A program made the position numbers and the translations under genes. The notes below the pieces were generated by a model. It saw nothing but the letters and a program-made list of their open reading frames with translations. It ran no database searches and had not been told where the DNA came from. 64,000 nucleotides of DNA from Massilia sp. Se16.2.3. Its GTDB lineage: Bacteria; Pseudomonadota; Gammaproteobacteria; Burkholderiales; Burkholderiaceae_D. The DNA lies in contig NZ_CP050451.1 in assembly GCF_014171595.1 (NCBI RefSeq), positions 1,984,001-2,048,000 on the forward strand, written 5' to 3'. This document shows positions 62,531 to 64,000 of the stretch, in pieces. The stretch's first letter is position 1, and each line of letters starts with the position of its first letter.

Positions 62531-64000
62531 TCAGCCCAGGCTGCGCAGGAAGTCGAGCAGCACCTGCGCCGCCAGCTCGGCATCGTCGGCCGTCATCGTC
62601 TCCAGCGGATTGTGGCTGATGCCGCCATTGCCGCAGCGGGTGAAGAGCATCGCCACCTCGGTGAGCTGCGCCATCTGCATCGCGTCATGGCCGGCGCCGG
62701 AGAGCAGGTCGAAGCGCGGGACGCCCGCACGTTCCACCGCCGCGCCGAGCAAATCCATCAAGCGCGGCGAGCAAGGCGCCGCTTCCGCCTCGACGATTTT
62801 ATGCAGCTTTTTCCTCGATGCCGCGCCGGGCACAATGGCGCTGATGCCTGCCAGGATGTCGTCGACGGCCGCCAGGCGTACGGCGTCATCGGCCGCCCGG
62901 ATGTCGAGCGAGAGCTTGCAGGCGCCTGGAATCACGTTGACCGAACCCGCCGGCACCTCGAGCTGGCCGACGGTGCCGACCAGCGATGCGACCCCGCTGC
63001 AGCGCTGTTCGACGAGCAGGACGATTTCAGCCGCTGCCGCGGCGGCATCGCGGCGCATGCCCATCGGCGTGGTACCGGCATGGCTGGCCACGCCCGTCAG
63101 CTCCACCAGGTAACGCGAGCTGCCGGCAATCGCTGTCACCACTCCCAGCGGCAGGCCGCGTTCGAGCAGCACCGGGCCCTGCTCGATGTGCACCTCGACG
63201 AAGCCCAGCAGGTCTTCACGCCGGCGCGCGATCGCGCCGATGGCAGCCGGATCGTGCCCGGCCGCGACCAGTGCTGCGCGCATGGTCACCCCATCCGCAT
63301 CAATCGCGTCGAGCAAGGCCGGATTGAAGCCGCCGGTGACGGCGCTGCTGCCGAGGAAAGTGCTGCGAAAGCGCACGCCTTCCTCTTCCGCGAAGCCGAT
63401 GACTTCCGGTGGAAGGGCAGGCGTTCGCCGCGCGCGTGCAGGTGGCGCACCAGCGCAATCGGCAGCAGCACGCCCAGGCGGCCGTCGTACTTGCCGCCGT
63501 TGCGCACGGTGTCGTAGTGCGAACCGGAGACCAGGGTTTTCGCACCCGCATCCTCCGCCGCATAGCGCCCGACCACGTTGCCAACGGCGTCGATGTGCGC
63601 TTCCATGCCGGCCTCATTCATCCGGGCGGCGATCTGTTCGGCCGTGCGCCGGTGCGCGGGCGTCAGGTAGGCGCAGGTCAGGCCGTCCTCGGCGTCGCTC
63701 CATGCGCCGATGGTCTCGCACCAGTCCATCACAAGCGCGCCGATTTCAGGCGTGACGTCCAGCAGCGCGTTCAGGCGAATCTCGGCGATGCGGTGCACCT
63801 GGCGCAGGGCCTCGGCCAGCTCGGCGTCACGGCCGTTCTTCTTCAGGCGGCGGGTAAAGGTGGCGATGATCGCCGTGCGCGTCAGCCCGCGCCCGGTCGG
63901 TCCCTTGACGGCCAGGATGAAGGGAAAGCCGAACTTCTCGTTGTATTGGGCGTTGAGCGCCTGCAACTGCGCGTATTCCTCGGCGCTGCACTGGTTCAGG
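62531..64000 (-). pseudogene. UraD-AllC fusion: OHCU decarboxylase / allantoate amidohydrolase, frameshifted and cut by window edge
   Basis: Two-domain purine enzyme. The first visible 70 residues are the end of an OHCU decarboxylase domain (YNEKFGFPFILAVKGPTGRG, HRIAEIRLNALLD), which makes S-allantoin. It then runs directly into an M20-type allantoate amidohydrolase: VSGSHYDTVRNGGKYDGRLG, the shifted FAEEEGVRFRSTFLGS, EVHIEQGPVLLERGLPLG, GVASHAGTTPMGMRRDA, LSGAGHDAMQMAQL. The frame breaks near 63405-63415, where one base seems missing between LPFH and EVIGFAEEEG. The 5' end lies beyond base 64000. The two steps flank PuuE in the pathway. The gene lies 56 kb from puuE but in the same metabolic region. 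Confidence 0.88.

Overview
The window is GC-rich (coding DNA full of GCC, CTG, CGC and GAC codons) and reads as chromosomal DNA of a Gram-negative betaproteobacterium. A type IV pilus ATPase, an Oar-like TonB-dependent receptor, MipA/OmpV and porin outer-membrane proteins, and intergenic palindromes starting GTAGGGT point to Oxalobacteraceae (Massilia/Duganella type). That placement is inference from gene content and style, not from a marker gene. I saw no rRNA, tRNA, CRISPR array, phage gene or transposase gene.

Layout. 1-5700: 5' part of pilB, a chemotaxis receptor, a porin / PstS-like pair, and a ClpP-like protease preceded by a 26-bp tandem repeat. 5955-15610: purine breakdown (5-hydroxyisourate hydrolase, allantoinase PuuE, xanthine dehydrogenase xdhABC, guanine deaminase, an exported adenosine deaminase-like enzyme). 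16209-25219: envelope functions (Oar-like TonB receptor, lipoprotein 5'-nucleotidase, S1/P1 nuclease, MipA-like protein, haem-motif protein). 25280-29977: nucleoside ABC importer of the BMP family. 30380-36286: miscellaneous genes and a DUF969-DUF979-pcp operon. 36531-39481: LysR regulator, pseudouridine-phosphate glycosidase and an HTH-kinase. 39800-47105: nucleoside operon punA-deoB-deoC-ALDH16-deoA-cdd. 47211-49836: LytTR two-component system and an acetyltransferase. 50185-60423: reductive pyrimidine pathway (omega-transaminase, mmsA, preT, preA, NCS1 permease, dihydropyrimidinase, amidohydrolase). 60618-64000: a small unknown protein, a DMT permease, an acetyltransferase and a UraD-AllC fusion running off the end.

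Together the genes form an almost continuous nucleic-acid salvage and catabolism region. Exported enzymes could turn nucleic acid into nucleosides, an ABC importer and an NCS1 permease bring products in, phosphorylases split nucleosides, deoxyribose-phosphate goes through DeoB/DeoC and an ALDH16-type dehydrogenase, purines go through xanthine and allantoin, and uracil or thymine goes to beta-alanine-type products and acyl-CoA. Urate oxidase is not in the window.

Two oddities recur. About a dozen palindromic REP-like arms, mostly paired, sit between genes; one 155-bp pair lies inside xdhC, and removing it in silico restores the reading frame exactly. About thirteen single-site frameshifts hit otherwise well-conserved genes, often at G/C runs, which suggests indel errors in the sequence or very recent mutations.
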